This document shows, piece by piece, positions 1-11,093 of a stretch of DNA of 64,000 nucleotides. Location of the stretch: contig CM077599.1 of the NCBI GenBank assembly GCA_039654915.1, positions 560,501 to 624,500 on the forward strand, read 5' to 3'. Position 1 is the first letter of the stretch, and the number at the start of each line of letters is the position of its first letter. Below the pieces are notes generated by a model. The model had not been told where the DNA came from and ran no database searches. It was given only the letters and a program-made list of their open reading frames with translations. Source of the stretch: Aquilaria yunnanensis. Taxonomy: Eukaryota; Streptophyta; Magnoliopsida; Malvales; Thymelaeaceae. A program made the translations under genes and the position numbers.

Positions 1-1110
1 ACAAAAAAAAAAAAACAGGCCTGTTGTAAGCACAAAAGAACCAACAATGCCTTCCAAAGCAACAAACAGGCATTTCTAAAAGAACAAACACACCAAAGAA
101 CAAACAGGGATGCTGTAAGAACAAAAGAACCAACAATGGCTTCTAATGGAACAAACAGGCACTTCTAACAGAACAAACACACAAAAAAAAATAGGCATGT
201 TGTAAGCACAAAAGAACCAACAATGCCTTCTAAAAGAACAAACAGCAAGTTCTAAAAGAACAAACACAAAAAAGAACAAACAACCCTGTTGTAAGCACAA
301 AAGAACCAACAATGCCTTCTAAAGGAACAAACAGCCAGTTCTAAAGGAAAAAACATACAAAAGAACCAAGAATGCTTTCTAAAGGAACAAACAGGCACTT
401 CTAAAAGAACAAAGACACAAAAGAACATACAGGCCTGTTGCAAGCACAAAAGAACCAACAATGCCTTCCAAAGGAACAAACAGGCAGTTCTAAAAGAACA
501 AACACACCAAAGAACAAACAGGGCTGCTGTAAGAACAAAAGAACCAACAATGGCTTCTAATGGAACAAACAGGCACTTCTAACAGAACAAACACACAAAA
601 AAAAAAACAGGCCTGTTGTAAGCACAAAAGAAACAACAATGCCTTCTAAAGGAACAAACTGCCAGTTCTAACAGAACAAACACACAAAAAAAAAATAGGC
701 CTGTTGTAAGCACAAAAGAACCAACAATGCCTTCTAAAGGAACAAACAGCCAGTTCTAAAAGAACAAACACACAAAAGAACCAACAACCCTGTTGTAAGC
801 ACAAAAGAACCAACAATGCCTTCTAAAGGAACAAACAACCAGTTCTAAAAGAACAAACACACAAAAGAACCAAGAATGCCATCTAAAGGAACAAACAGGC
901 ACTTCTAAAAGAACAAACACACAAAAGAACATACAGGCCTGTTGCAAGCACAAAAGAACCAAGAATGCATTCCAAATGAACAAACAGGCACTTCGAAAAG
1001 GACAAACACACAAAAGAACAAACAGGCACTTTAAGAAAACACGAGATCTAAGACGCACAAACCTCCTCAAAAGAACAAACACATTCACATTTGAAGAACA
1101 TAAAGGAACA
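1..1110. repeat. Tandem repeat array with ~88-bp units and a ~503-bp higher-order period
   Basis: Units share the phrases AAGCACAAAAGAACCAACAA and TCTAAAAGAACAAACAC. The landmark GTTGTAAGCAC (or close variants) recurs near 22, 110, 197, 285, 426, 525, 610, 701, 790 and 929. Spacings are about 85-100 bp with two of about 140 bp. The spacing pattern itself repeats after about 503 bp (22/525, 197/701, 285/790, 426/929), so the array is a higher-order repeat seen in two copies. It continues past the left edge. The C/T-rich minus strand gives long open frames rich in Phe, Leu and Cys, which are by-products of the repeat. If the neighbouring exon model is right, the array lies in an intron of that gene. 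Confidence 0.85.
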
Positions 1111-1146
1111 TACGGATACCGTTAAAAGAACAAAAAAGAGAGATAC

Positions 1147-1415
1147 CTTTGATTCTTGATTTTTTTTGACTTCTTTCCAATTTTTTTACTCCTCGTAGAT
1201 TCTTGTAGTTCGTCTTTTGCAGCCGGTCTGATTTTCTTTTGTTTTTCTTGTTCCCCTTGTTCAGAAGCTTTTCTCTTTTTTGTCGCTCTGATTATCGACT
1301 TTCTGCAGGGATTACATACGTTTATGGTGCGAAAGAACGACAAACAATGGAAGATGCAACAGGTTAGATGTACTTACAATTGCTCACTAAGCGATTCTTC
1401 TTCCTGCGATGTCAT
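1147..1415 (-). CDS. 5' end of an unrecognised lysine-rich protein gene (exons 1 and 2)
   Basis: I do not recognise this protein. On the minus strand an ATG at 1415-1413 opens a 38-bp exon (1415-1378) that starts MTSQEEESLSEQ and stops at a good donor (GTAAGTAC). A pyrimidine-containing acceptor ending CTGCAG at 1303 leads into a second exon (1302-1147). The phase matches exactly: exon 1 ends two bases into a codon and exon 2 supplies the third. Exon 2 encodes 51 residues, strongly basic, with KKRK, KQKKIR and KKIGKKSKKIK runs that look like nuclear-localisation sequence. It ends at AG followed by GTATCT, again in phase 2. The gene would continue left through the tandem array and out of the window. 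Two in-phase splice sites make a real gene more likely than a chance open frame, but no known domain is visible. The alternative is a short spurious frame in repeat-flanking DNA. Confidence 0.5.
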
Positions 1416-3403
1416 CGTCGGCTTGTTTTCTCTCCGGCGTTTGAACGGAAAACCGAGTGTTGTGGCTGAATGGAACAGTATGCAACGATTCGTCGACGAC
1501 GGAACAGAAGCTTCTCAGAGAAGTTGAAATGTATCGGTTTTCGCACTCAGATATTTATTGGATGGCATGAGATGTAATTTCGAGAGATTTGGACCTGGTG
1601 GCACGCCCGTAATTTCATAGAAATTGTAGCGCGTCTGCCGAATGTTAGTTTCTAATAGGTAGGGGTTGAAGTGTCAATAGTTATATAGTAGAAGGTAGGC
1701 TTATGACATAAGCCAGGCTTATGCAATCAGTACTCATGCGACTTCATTTTACTTCTATTTGGAGCTTATTTATTGCCATTTTTAATGTAGGCCATTACCT
1801 CTTGAATTTCTAAGTGTTGTTGGGTTATTTTGATGTAATAAAATCTAGCACCCATCTTGGTATTTGAGAAAAAGAAAAGCAGAATAACAAGATTCATGAA
1901 AAGTTATTATTTATTAAAAAATAATCTTAACTTCCTCAAATTCAGTTCATACCTCAGAAATGATGAAGAAAATAACTTTCCTATATTTCATTTCGTCACT
2001 TTATTTAAACTTTTAGTATAATATTGAAAATGTCACTTTTAAAACTTTAGTGAATATTTTTAAATTTTATAAAAGTTTAGGGGACTAAATTTTTAATTTT
2101 GAAAGACTATGTTCTAAATGTTAAAAAAAAAAGTGCAAGGACCAAACATGTAACGTTTAGAGATTTTTTCAAAGCTTAAGGACTGAAATGAAAATATTTG
2201 GAAGTTCAATGAGGCTATATTGTAACTCTACATAATATTAGATTAGGAGAATGAATCATACAATGACCATCCAAGGACCAAATTAACACAATTTCAAAAG
2301 CTTGATGCGTGGAAGGGCACAAAAAAAAAGTTAATGGGCTAATAGGAACATTTTCCGAAATTTGATGCTTAACCTATGGTTTTAGCCTTTCTTTGTTTTT
2401 CAATTATTGAAAAAAAGATTTATTTTTTATTGAATTATAAAAAAGGATTTATATATGTTTGGCTTTTTAATATGGGGCGATGGATATTTAACAAAGTCAA
2501 TTTTGTTGCAGTAATTTCAGTGATTGGAAGACATTGAATGCTTTGAAAATAGTTTCCTTCGTATAAATCATACTTCCGAGTTCCGAGTCCGACTTCATCA
2601 CTTGGCAAGAATTTTGAAAATAATTTCCTTCGTATAAATTATACAAAACAAGCCGCATCAAAATTCATTTCTATAGTCTATTGATCATACTATACTAGTA
2701 GTAGTGCTAATTAACAAGAAAAATTCGTATCTCTATCTCTGACCAGTCAAAGTGGCTGAATCATAAGCTCAAATTCCTAACTGCTGTTGAACAGGACAGA
2801 ACAGGGGTCTTTGTATATAATAATAATAATACTTACTGTATAATTAATGATTAGGTTAACTACAATTTAACCCCGATATTACACTTTACTTCTTTACATC
2901 AACCTACAACAATTTTTAAAATTTTAATTTAAATTGTACAATGATAATCTTCCTTTAATTTCAATAAGTATAATACTTTTTTTAATAGTTAACAGACATT
3001 TTAAATTTTTAGTTAATATAAAATAGTTTTTTAAGGGAGTAGAGTATAAGGTAAGAGTAAAATGTATGTTTCTGAAATAGTTGACAAAATGAAATATCAC
3101 ATATCTCCGGGGCAAAGTGTCATAATTCCTTGCATTGTAGATTTGCGGTTGGGGAATTGGGAAGGATTGGTTATAGTCTTAGAAGCTGGGCCGGGCAATC
3201 AATTTTGGTTGGAAAAATTACTGGAATTCAATATTCGGCTAGCCGGCCGGCCGGTGGGGAAATTAATTGAACCCCAAGCAAAGCAAACCATCGGCAACTG
3301 CAACTAACTTCTCTCTTAAACTACACAACACTTCGTACGTTTCTGGAAAAGTAAAGGATGTTTGGATATAAAAAATCTATTTCATCTTTAAAATTTTTTT
3401 TTT
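1416..3403. other. Upstream and intergenic sequence, no gene seen
   Basis: The part near 1416-1550 would be the 5' UTR of the lysine-rich gene. The rest is AT-rich. Around 2010-2230 there are AGGACCAAA / GGGGACTAAA-type phrases common in decayed plant transposons. A 29-bp phrase with TTTCCTTCGTATAAAT recurs at about 2545 and 2614. The open frame at 3062-3307 has no recognisable domain and I do not call it a gene. Confidence 0.6.
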
Positions 3404-4533
3404 GCCAAAATGCATAGTTAGTCCTTCAACTTTGTCAACTAAAACGAGTTAGTCATTTAAACATGATTTAAAGTGACTTAGTTATTTAACTTTAATAAAT
3501 GTAGTGACTTAGTCCTTGATAGATGGAAAGGTAGATGGCATTGACTGGGGCTTGGGCTGGGGTTGTTTTGTCGAAGAACACAGAGTAAAAGGGACAATTT
3601 CAAACAATTTTCAGGAAGTCACCAAAAAGAAGAAAAAAGCAATTTTCAGGAAAGCAGTCAGTATCCCCTCGCCATTGGCCCTGCTTCTAGTTGTTGCTCT
3701 CCCCATCGGCTCACCTCCCCAACTTCGTCATGTCACTGTCCTCTTCTCCCTAACACTGCCACGTCGTCCTCCTCTTCTCCCCATCTCCATCGAGCACCGT
3801 CGTGTCACTGTCTTCTTCTCCCCAGCACCGTCGTGTCGTCATCCTTTTCTCCCCATCACCATTGAGCACCTCCGCGTCGTCCTCCCCATCGCGTCGCTAT
3901 CCTCTTCTCCCCAGCAACACTGTGTCATCCTTCTCTTCTCCCCAGCTCTGTCATGTCACTGTCCTCTTCTGCCCAACGCCGCCTCGTCGTCCTCCTCTTC
4001 GGTCCATCACCATCAAGCCAGCCTCCTATTTCTTGCCCCAAATCCATCACAAGCTCCCTAAAGAACCAAATACAAAGGATCGCTCAACGATTCGGCACAA
4101 TCAGTCTACAGTTTCAGAGAATTTCTATGTTCACGATTTGGGATTTCTAATCTAACCCTAAAATGGCCTGCTACGAAAATTTTAGGGGACCCGATTCCTT
4201 GTGTGAATTCCCTCTTGAGCACACCGACGAAACCGACGTCGCCGATCAAATGGCTTTCTCGTTCCAATTTCTCATCTGCAGAGCATCGGATTTCTCGTCA
4301 AATTTCCTCATCGAACAGCCCCGGAGCTAAAACTCACAGACGTCGTTAATGCCATGTGACAAACCGCTGCATGCTTTTTAATTACTAAAGGACTAATTCA
4401 CCCACTTATTTGATCTTTTAGGACCAAGTCGCAAACTTAATCAAAGTTACAGTGCTAAGTCATTAAGAGTCATACTTGAGGGATTAACTCGTGCGAGTTA
4501 GTAAAGTTGAAGGACCAAATATGCATTTAAGCC
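3404..4533. mobile_element. Non-autonomous Mutator-like element with GC-rich interior
   Basis: The two ends are inverted copies of each other over roughly 110 bp. The left end reads GCC-x-AAATGCAT then GTCCTTCAACTTT and a GAGTTAGTC phrase; the right end reads the reverse complement with scattered changes (AAAGTTGAAGGAC at 4503-4515, ATGCAT at 4521). The interior (about 3660-4360) is GC-rich and unlike the flanks. It holds an imperfect minisatellite of CCTCTTCTCCCC-type units at 3700-4000 and a different GC-rich piece at 4200-4340. This layout is that of a Pack-MULE or similar Mutator-like element. Both outer junctions lie in T runs, so the target-site duplication cannot be read. Long open frames inside come from the minisatellite and I do not call them genes. 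Confidence 0.7.
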
Positions 4534-6136
4534 ATTTTTTTAATAAAAGTTTGAGTTTACACTTGTTTTAAAGAAGTGAAAAATCATATTCCCTAAACTT
4601 AAGAAAATAATGTTTATAGCATGAATTTTCAAATTTTAGAATTTTTTTTAAATATTTACAACAATTCATGCACTCAAACTCTTAAAAAAAATTTAAAAAC
4701 TGAAAAATACTTCACCAAATTTTGCAGTCCATGTGTTGAAAAAGAATCCAGAAATTGAAATGTGATTGTGCTAAAATTAAAGCAGTCAAGCGGAAGAGCT
4801 CTCCTTTTTTGTTTTCTTCCACTGCAGTATATTAGTGTTTTACAGGAAATATTAGTTAATTAGGTTCCCCAGTTGTAACTTGTAAGATTTTACAGAAATT
4901 AACAATCCTGATTGTTATTTTCCAAAATTTATTGTCACCTCTATCTCATATTTATGTTTGTCACTTTTTCAGTTTTTGTAATTCAGTTTGGTATATCATT
5001 TTGTAATGGACACGTACTCATCAAAACACATAATATTATATGCAAAAAGTCAATATTGAATCTTATATTTTATTTTCCAAAAAATATAGTTTTTAAATAT
5101 TATTTTTTTAATTTATTCAACAAAAATTATTAAGAAGAACCTTTAGTTAAATTCAATTTTGAAAAGGTTAAAAGTGAAAAACTTTGTAGGGACGGGGGAG
5201 CATAAGTGTTGCTTAATGGTTCACTTACACTACAATCTGGTTACTGTAATCAAGAAAAACTTATACTCTCCGTTCAAGAATGGATTTCTTTTTTAAACAT
5301 TAACGATGTTGTGTTTTTTTATATACACACACACGTGAACATATTATATATATGTTTTGCCATAATTACACTTTAATTGAATCACACAGTTATAACAAAG
5401 GCCAATCTGAATCTAAATGATCATATGACTTACATACGAAAAATTGTCTAAAGGTGAAGTGATGTTATTCATTTTGTTACGCATGAATTTTAAAACGTAT
5501 CGATCACTATGAGAGAGTACTACTATTTAACAATTTTTTTTCGAAGGTACGATCATGATCTGCATTAATAATCATTGTACAAAGCTTTTGTCAAGCGATG
5601 TAGATATGGAGTTTTTCATACAACTTGACCAGAGAGTTCTTTAGATAAAGATACAAGATTATGAGCTACGAAATTTGCAGACTGAGAAACATGAATAAAA
5701 GTAAATGCCGAAATCATTAACAACTTAGATAATATTATCGTGAACAACACCATATTGATAGAGTGATGGAGCATCATAGTTGACGAGAGTACTAATGACT
5801 ACTTGAGAATGAGACTGTATAATAATATTTCGCCAACCTCTTGATAGGGCCTTCAAAATTATTCTTTTTTTATGTAGCTAATGTTTTGAGAAATGTAATA
5901 TCTAAGAATATTTTTACATATATTAGTTATTTTAAATTTGTTGCGTAGAATAAAACCGTTTCATATAGTTGTATCTCAAGCATTGTGACATTTCGTAAAT
6001 TATGCATATCATCTTGAAAACTTCTATGCATGAGCAAAACGTAGACGACATATTAGTAGATTTGTTTTTTTCCATACATTTTTCTGTTAGCTAGATAGGC
6101 GCCAAAATTACGAATACCGAGGAAAGTTTTGGAATA
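4534..6136. other. AT-rich intergenic sequence
   Basis: There is no intact gene. It contains one degraded RNase H-like fragment (annotated separately). The rest is AT-rich sequence without recognisable coding content. Confidence 0.6.
5600..5822 (-). pseudogene. Degraded LINE-type RNase H-like (RVT_3) fragment
   Basis: On the minus strand, one frame reads QSHSQVVISTLVNY and then GVVHDNII before a stop. A shifted frame continues SAFTFIHVSQSANFVAHNL and ends in a stop followed by KTP. The order (S-x-x-VV near the start, then a V/IxDI-like helix, then F-x-HV-x-x-x-x-N-x-x-AH-x-L, then a position where Trp is usual and a nearby Pro) is that of the RNase H-like domain in plant LINE retrotransposons and related orphan proteins. 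A frameshift and at least two stops show it is dead. The match is by motif order only, so confidence is moderate. Confidence 0.5.
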
Positions 6137-6138
6137 TA

Positions 6139-6371
6139 CTCCCTCCGTCCCAAAAGTTTTGCTCCATTTATTTTTTGCAATTAATCTATGATTTTTTATT
6201 TTCAACATTTTAATATATAAATACAAAATCTTTGTATATAAATGATAATTCAAGATATGTAGTTTCTAAATATATTTTTTTTGATTTTTTTTAATAAATA
6301 ATAATATGAATAAAATTAAGTCAAAATACAATAAAAAGTCAAATGTATCAAAATTTATGGGACGGATGGAG
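6139..6371. mobile_element. Stowaway MITE (Tc1/mariner type), 233 bp
   Basis: It starts CTCCCTCCGTCCCAAAA and ends GGGACGGATGGAG, which are the classic Stowaway inverted termini. It is flanked on both sides by TA (6137-6138 and 6372-6373). The interior is AT-rich and non-coding. Confidence 0.9.
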
Positions 6372-7341
6372 TACCATTTATCATACGTCAGGCGGATAAA
6401 TTGCCTGTGCAGTTGACAGGTATTTGTGGATTAGTTGTAGAGTTTGGTTGAAATTAATTGAGGGGAGAGAAAAAGACAATGCGGGTGTTGGCATCTGGGG
6501 GAGCCAAAAAAATAGTTAGCCGAATAGTTATTTTCTCTGGAACGTATAATCAGGGTAAGAGTCGAGACTTCCAAACTGGGAGGCTGGATTTAGAAATTTT
6601 TAATATAAAATTTATATATAAAAATTAACTCAACTCAAATTATAGGAAAAAAAAATTAAATTATAATTTTAGCCTTACAACTATAAATATTAAAAATTAT
6701 TAATTTTAATTTCTAGCAATTTTAATATAAAATTCACTGAAATTAATAAAAAATAAAACATAAAGAAATAAAAAAACTGAAAAGTGACTCACTACTAAAA
6801 AAGTTGGCTTTTCCAACGGTCAAATTACCAACGGCTTGACCGTTTGTAATTACCAACGCATTGGGCTGTTGGTAAAAAAAATTTAAATTTACCAACGGCT
6901 AAACGCGTTAGTAATTTACCAACGGTTCAATGCGTTAGTAAATCAACTATTTTTCCAACGGTCAAATTACCAACATACACGCATATTGGTAATTACTAAC
7001 ATGTTTACTATCAATGCATATTACCAATGCGTCTGCGCGTTTGGTAATTACCAACGTGCACGACGCATTAGAAATTTTCAACACGCTTGCATATTGGTAA
7101 TTACCAATGCGTGTGCATGTTGGTAATTGTTAAATTACCAACGCGTCGTCGATGCGTTGGTAACTGTTAAATATATAATAATAATAACAATACATATTTA
7201 AAATATATCATATATATTATAATGTTTAATGATAATAATCATATATAAAATTATATATTTTAGAAAATAAAATTTTAAATTTTTAAAACATTTTTAAAAA
7301 ATAATAATTATAATTTAAAATATATATTCTCATTCACTTAT

Positions 7342-7343
<2 letters not shown>

Positions 7344-7385
<42 letters not shown>
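7344..7385. repeat. (AAT)n microsatellite
   Basis: There are about 13 to 14 uninterrupted AAT/TAA units inside the CACTA element. Confidence 0.95.
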
Positions 7386-7470
7386 TTATCATATATAAGA
7401 ATATGTACTTAAAATATATCATATATATACATTAAATATATGATACATAAAATAATTATACTGTCAATTA

Positions 7471-8195
7471 CTCCCTCCATCCCAAAAATTTTGCTCCATT
7501 TTCCTTTTAGAGATGTCCCAAAATTTTGCACCATTTCCCTTTTTAGCAAACTTTATTCATTCAAAAGACAATTATGCCCTTAATGCCCAAAATAGAATTG
7601 GACTAAAAAACGCTTCAACCCTTCAGCTTCTCTATGATTCTCCGACTACTTCCCTCCGATCGGCCATGGCAACCACCTTATCAGCACCTCCTTATCCCGA
7701 TCGACCATGGACAAGTTGGGAGATGGACCAGATGTGGAAAGGGCACAATTAACGAGGCTGACGAATTGAGGAATGGGCAGAGGATTCGAATCGAGGAGGC
7801 CAGAAAATCGAGGAATGGGCGAAGGCGAGGAGAGACGAACGGACAGGCGAGAACCGACGAATCGAGGAACGACGGATGAATTGAGGAATGGATGGGAGAG
7901 GGCTGACGGACGAGGCCGACAAGATGAGATCTTCCAGTGGATGAGACGATGACGAGACAAGGCATTCGATGAGACCAGCGAACGGCGGACGATGAAGATG
8001 CTTGACCGATGAACGACTGACGATCGATGGGATCAGCGGACACAGACGACCAACTGTGAAATCCCAACGAACGAACAACAAAGAAACGTGGATGACTAAT
8101 TGGGATGGGTAAAACTGGGAAATGCGTGGAAACTAGCTTTCTGCCTAAAACTACGTGCAATTTGGAATGGAGCAAAACAAACGGGACGGAGGGAG
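7471..8195. mobile_element. Stowaway-ended element with a 700-bp GC-rich cargo, nested in the CACTA element
   Basis: The termini CTCCCTCCATCCCAAAAA and GGGACGGAGGGAG are inverted, with TA on each side (7469-7470 and 8196-8197). At 725 bp it is much longer than a usual Stowaway MITE. The interior at 7640-8110 is GC-rich with short ACGA/GACGA-type repeats and long shadow frames on both strands. The sub-terminal layout (a second GTCCCAAAATTTTGC phrase, then a CCCTTTTTAGC stretch) matches the element at 11726-12539, so the two are one family. The cargo is not recognised. Confidence 0.85.
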
Positions 8196-9807
8196 TATAT
8201 CATTTTTATATAATATTTATATTTAAATACATGTGTGTACGTATATATATATAATATACAATTTATAAGTCTTTAGTTGTAATAAATATATTCTTATAGT
8301 TAGTCAAGATTTAAATTTTACAGGCTTGTATAAGAAATTTCTTGTCTCTACAACTAAAGAATAGGCTTGTATCATATGTATATTTTTATCATATATATCA
8401 TAAGTATATTATTATAAATAATAATAATTATATATTATAGAATCTAAAGTTTTGAAATTATAGAAAGTAAAGTAATATTTTTAAAATATTTGTTACAAAT
8501 AATAATTACAATTTAAAATATATGTAAAAGCCCAAAATACCCCAAAGCCCAAACAAAACCCTAACCTAACCCATATTTATACCTAAATCTATCTCCACAA
8601 CTTTTTCCACCCTTGCCGCCTCTCATTCTCCTCCATGGCTGCCGATCATCCTCCATCCATCCCCAGCCTCACCTTACCTTGCCATGCCGCCTCTTTTTCT
8701 CCTCCTTGGCCGCCGATCTACCTCTGTCGTTTTGCCTCCATCGTCTCTTATCCCTGCCCGCCGGTCTCCCTCCGTGCGTCCTCGACCCAGCCTCCTCACC
8801 GACGCCTCGCCCTCCGCCGAATCGCCTCTCCGCTTTGCAGACGACCTCCCTCAGCCTCACCGACGCGTGCTCATCTTGCAGCCTCGTTCGACTCCGCCTA
8901 GCAAGCCATTGCTTGGCTTGACGCCGCGATGGGTCTCTTTCGATCTTCACTGATTTTCACTGATTTTATAGTTTTGGTTGCAATTTGTGTGTATAAACTT
9001 GTAGATCCACTTGTCTCATTTTCATTTCATACATTTGGTAGATTTGGTATTTTGATTGTAGATTTGGTTTTAATTTTGTGTTTTTTTAGGTATTTTTGTC
9101 AAATTTTGTTTTGGTTAATTGTTGTGATATTTTTAATTTTGTTAATTTTTTAATAAATTTTCGACTTTTCAAACTTCAGTGAATTTAAAATTTTTTATTA
9201 ATGTCAGTGAACTTTTCCCAATTTTTCTGATTTTTTTTGAATTTGTGAGTTGTGAAAATATTATTACAATTTTTTGCAATTTACAAATTTTCAGTTTATG
9301 ATTTTTTGTCAATTTTCTGGTACTAATAAATTTTGTGAATTTTTATTGATTATTTTTTGGTTTTCTTAATATTAATTTATGTAATAATAAAATCTTAGTT
9401 ATCTAATTTTATTAAATATAATTTTTAGTGAATATAACGTATAATTTAAATATTACGTATTTAAAAAAAAAAACCAGTTTCCAACGGCTCTTCATTAAAA
9501 ACTGCTTTCCTTTTTTTTTTTTTAATTTTATGAATACCAATGTTATAGCTGTTGATAAATTTACCAACGTGTACACACGTTGATAATTACTAGCGCGCTT
9601 GCACGTTGGTAATTACCAACGCATTTGCACATTCCATTACTGTTATATGACCGTTAGTAATTACCAACGTGGGCATTTGTAAATTTTTTCCAACGAATGA
9701 TTTACCAATGTGCATTTACCATCGGATAACCGTTGATAAATGCTAAATTATCAATGTGTAGCTGTTGGAAATGTACATTGATAAATACCTAAATTTTAGT
9801 CGTGACT

Positions 9808-11083
9808 CATAGAAATTGTGCTATAGATGGCATAATAATGAAGAAATTGCAATTGTAAGTTTCAACCTTTAAAAAATTGCTACAATGGTGGTGGGAAAAT
9901 TTTTTGTCAAGTACAATAGAATGAATTAAGTACCGTTTGGATGAATAAAAAAATTACTATCAAACTCACCAAATAAAAATGGTAAACATAAAAGTAAAAA
10001 AATCACAAAAGGGTAAAAGTTGCTACATAATGCTTTTCGAGTTTTTGACTCTTTGTTTCTGCAAACTCTTATTTTTCTCGTTATTTTGTCCAATCTCTCT
10101 GTCTCAATTTCTTATGCCAAAAAATAAAGCTAATTATATGACTTTTATATATGAGCCAATATGGCTATTTTCAAGTGCAAGTAAAAAGAAATGAGACTAA
10201 TATATTAATATTGGTTATAAATTTTTACATAAAAAAAAGTTAAAATCAATATTTTTTACTATTTAATTTTATGAAATAATATATATACATATATATAAGG
10301 TAGGGGCGAGACACCCCCAGCCTCCTTAGCTCTGTCTCTGCATATAACTGTAAATTTTAAATTTTATTGGATCAAAATGCAAATTGTATGAAGAAATAAC
10401 ACTATAATATAGTTTTACAGAAGATTACTCCATTCACGGTAACGTGACTCTACCACTGGTTGGAGTCGGATCCACACATGCAGATGCAGTTCACTCCTCA
10501 GTATATTTATCCGAACCGAAGCCGGCAGTTCCCACCCACTATCACAATCCATGCAATGCCTTCGTGATCCAGCCCCACACTACACTAGTACGCTTATTCG
10601 GTCCATTCATCTGCTTCTATTCCTCCCTTTTTTCTGTCTCTTGGGTCAGCCAAAGCCCAACCCAGACTAGGTAGAGGAGTCCCCTGGCTCTGGTTGGAAG
10701 GAATCCCGCTCCAGCCCAACGCCTGCTCCTAGCTAGTCCTACTCCTTGGTTGGTTCTTTACTTGAAAGATTTTGAGGTGCAGACTAAAACATGCCTTCTG
10801 TTTTGGCACTACAGCTTCAATTTTCGGTGCATCGACTGGGTTTAGATGTTTGGTTTGTTGTTGAGCATTTTTTCTCTGCTGGTGTCTTAATCGATGATAG
10901 GTTTCCAGTGATCGAGTTCATTTGTCCAATTCTATATTTTGGTGCTGCTATTCAAACTGTGCTTGTTTTTTTTTTCTACCTTAAAACTCTTTTGTACCTT
11001 TAGTAATAACTGCGTACTATTTCTCTGGGTATTACTCTGTCGCCTCAGACCCAACCCAAGGATCCTGTCGCGTTTGTGATGGC
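9808..11083. other. Intergenic sequence, no recognised gene
   Basis: It is AT-rich up to about 10300. From 10430 to 11080 the base composition rises and an ATG at 10791 opens a 70-residue frame (to 11003), but no domain, splice pattern or familiar sequence is visible. This could be the exon of a non-coding or lineage-specific transcript; I cannot support a call. Confidence 0.5.
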
Positions 11084-11093
11084 AATCTTTTGA

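Larger units (their letters stand above)
6790..9804. mobile_element. Non-autonomous CACTA (En/Spm-like) transposon
   Basis: The left end is CACTACTAAAAAAG and the right end is TTTTAGTCGTG, an inverted pair (CACTACTAAAA versus CACGACTAAAA). Both sides carry the 3-bp duplication ACT (6787-6789 and 9805-9807), which is the hallmark size for CACTA. Sub-terminal zones (about 6810-7170 and 9480-9780) are packed with short TTACCAACG / CGTTGGTAA motifs in both orientations, the expected transposase-binding repeats. No transposase is encoded. The interior carries a nested Stowaway-ended element (7471-8195), an (AAT)n run, and a GC-rich stretch at 8590-8940 preceded by a TATA-like ATATTTATA; open frames there (such as 8635-8901) are Pro/Ser/Arg-rich and unrecognised, possibly from a captured gene. 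Confidence 0.92.

Noticed and set aside
76..1088. Three long minus-strand open frames rich in Phe, Leu and Cys
   Set aside because: They come from reading the tandem repeat array; the same phrases recur with the repeat period and no protein domain is visible.
3516..4155. Overlapping Ser/Pro/His-rich open frames
   Set aside because: Three frames are open at once over a CT-rich minisatellite inside the Mutator-like element, which is a composition effect.
7646..8175. Long minus-strand open frames of 104-164 codons
   Set aside because: They lie inside a Stowaway-ended element, overlap each other in several frames and show no domain.
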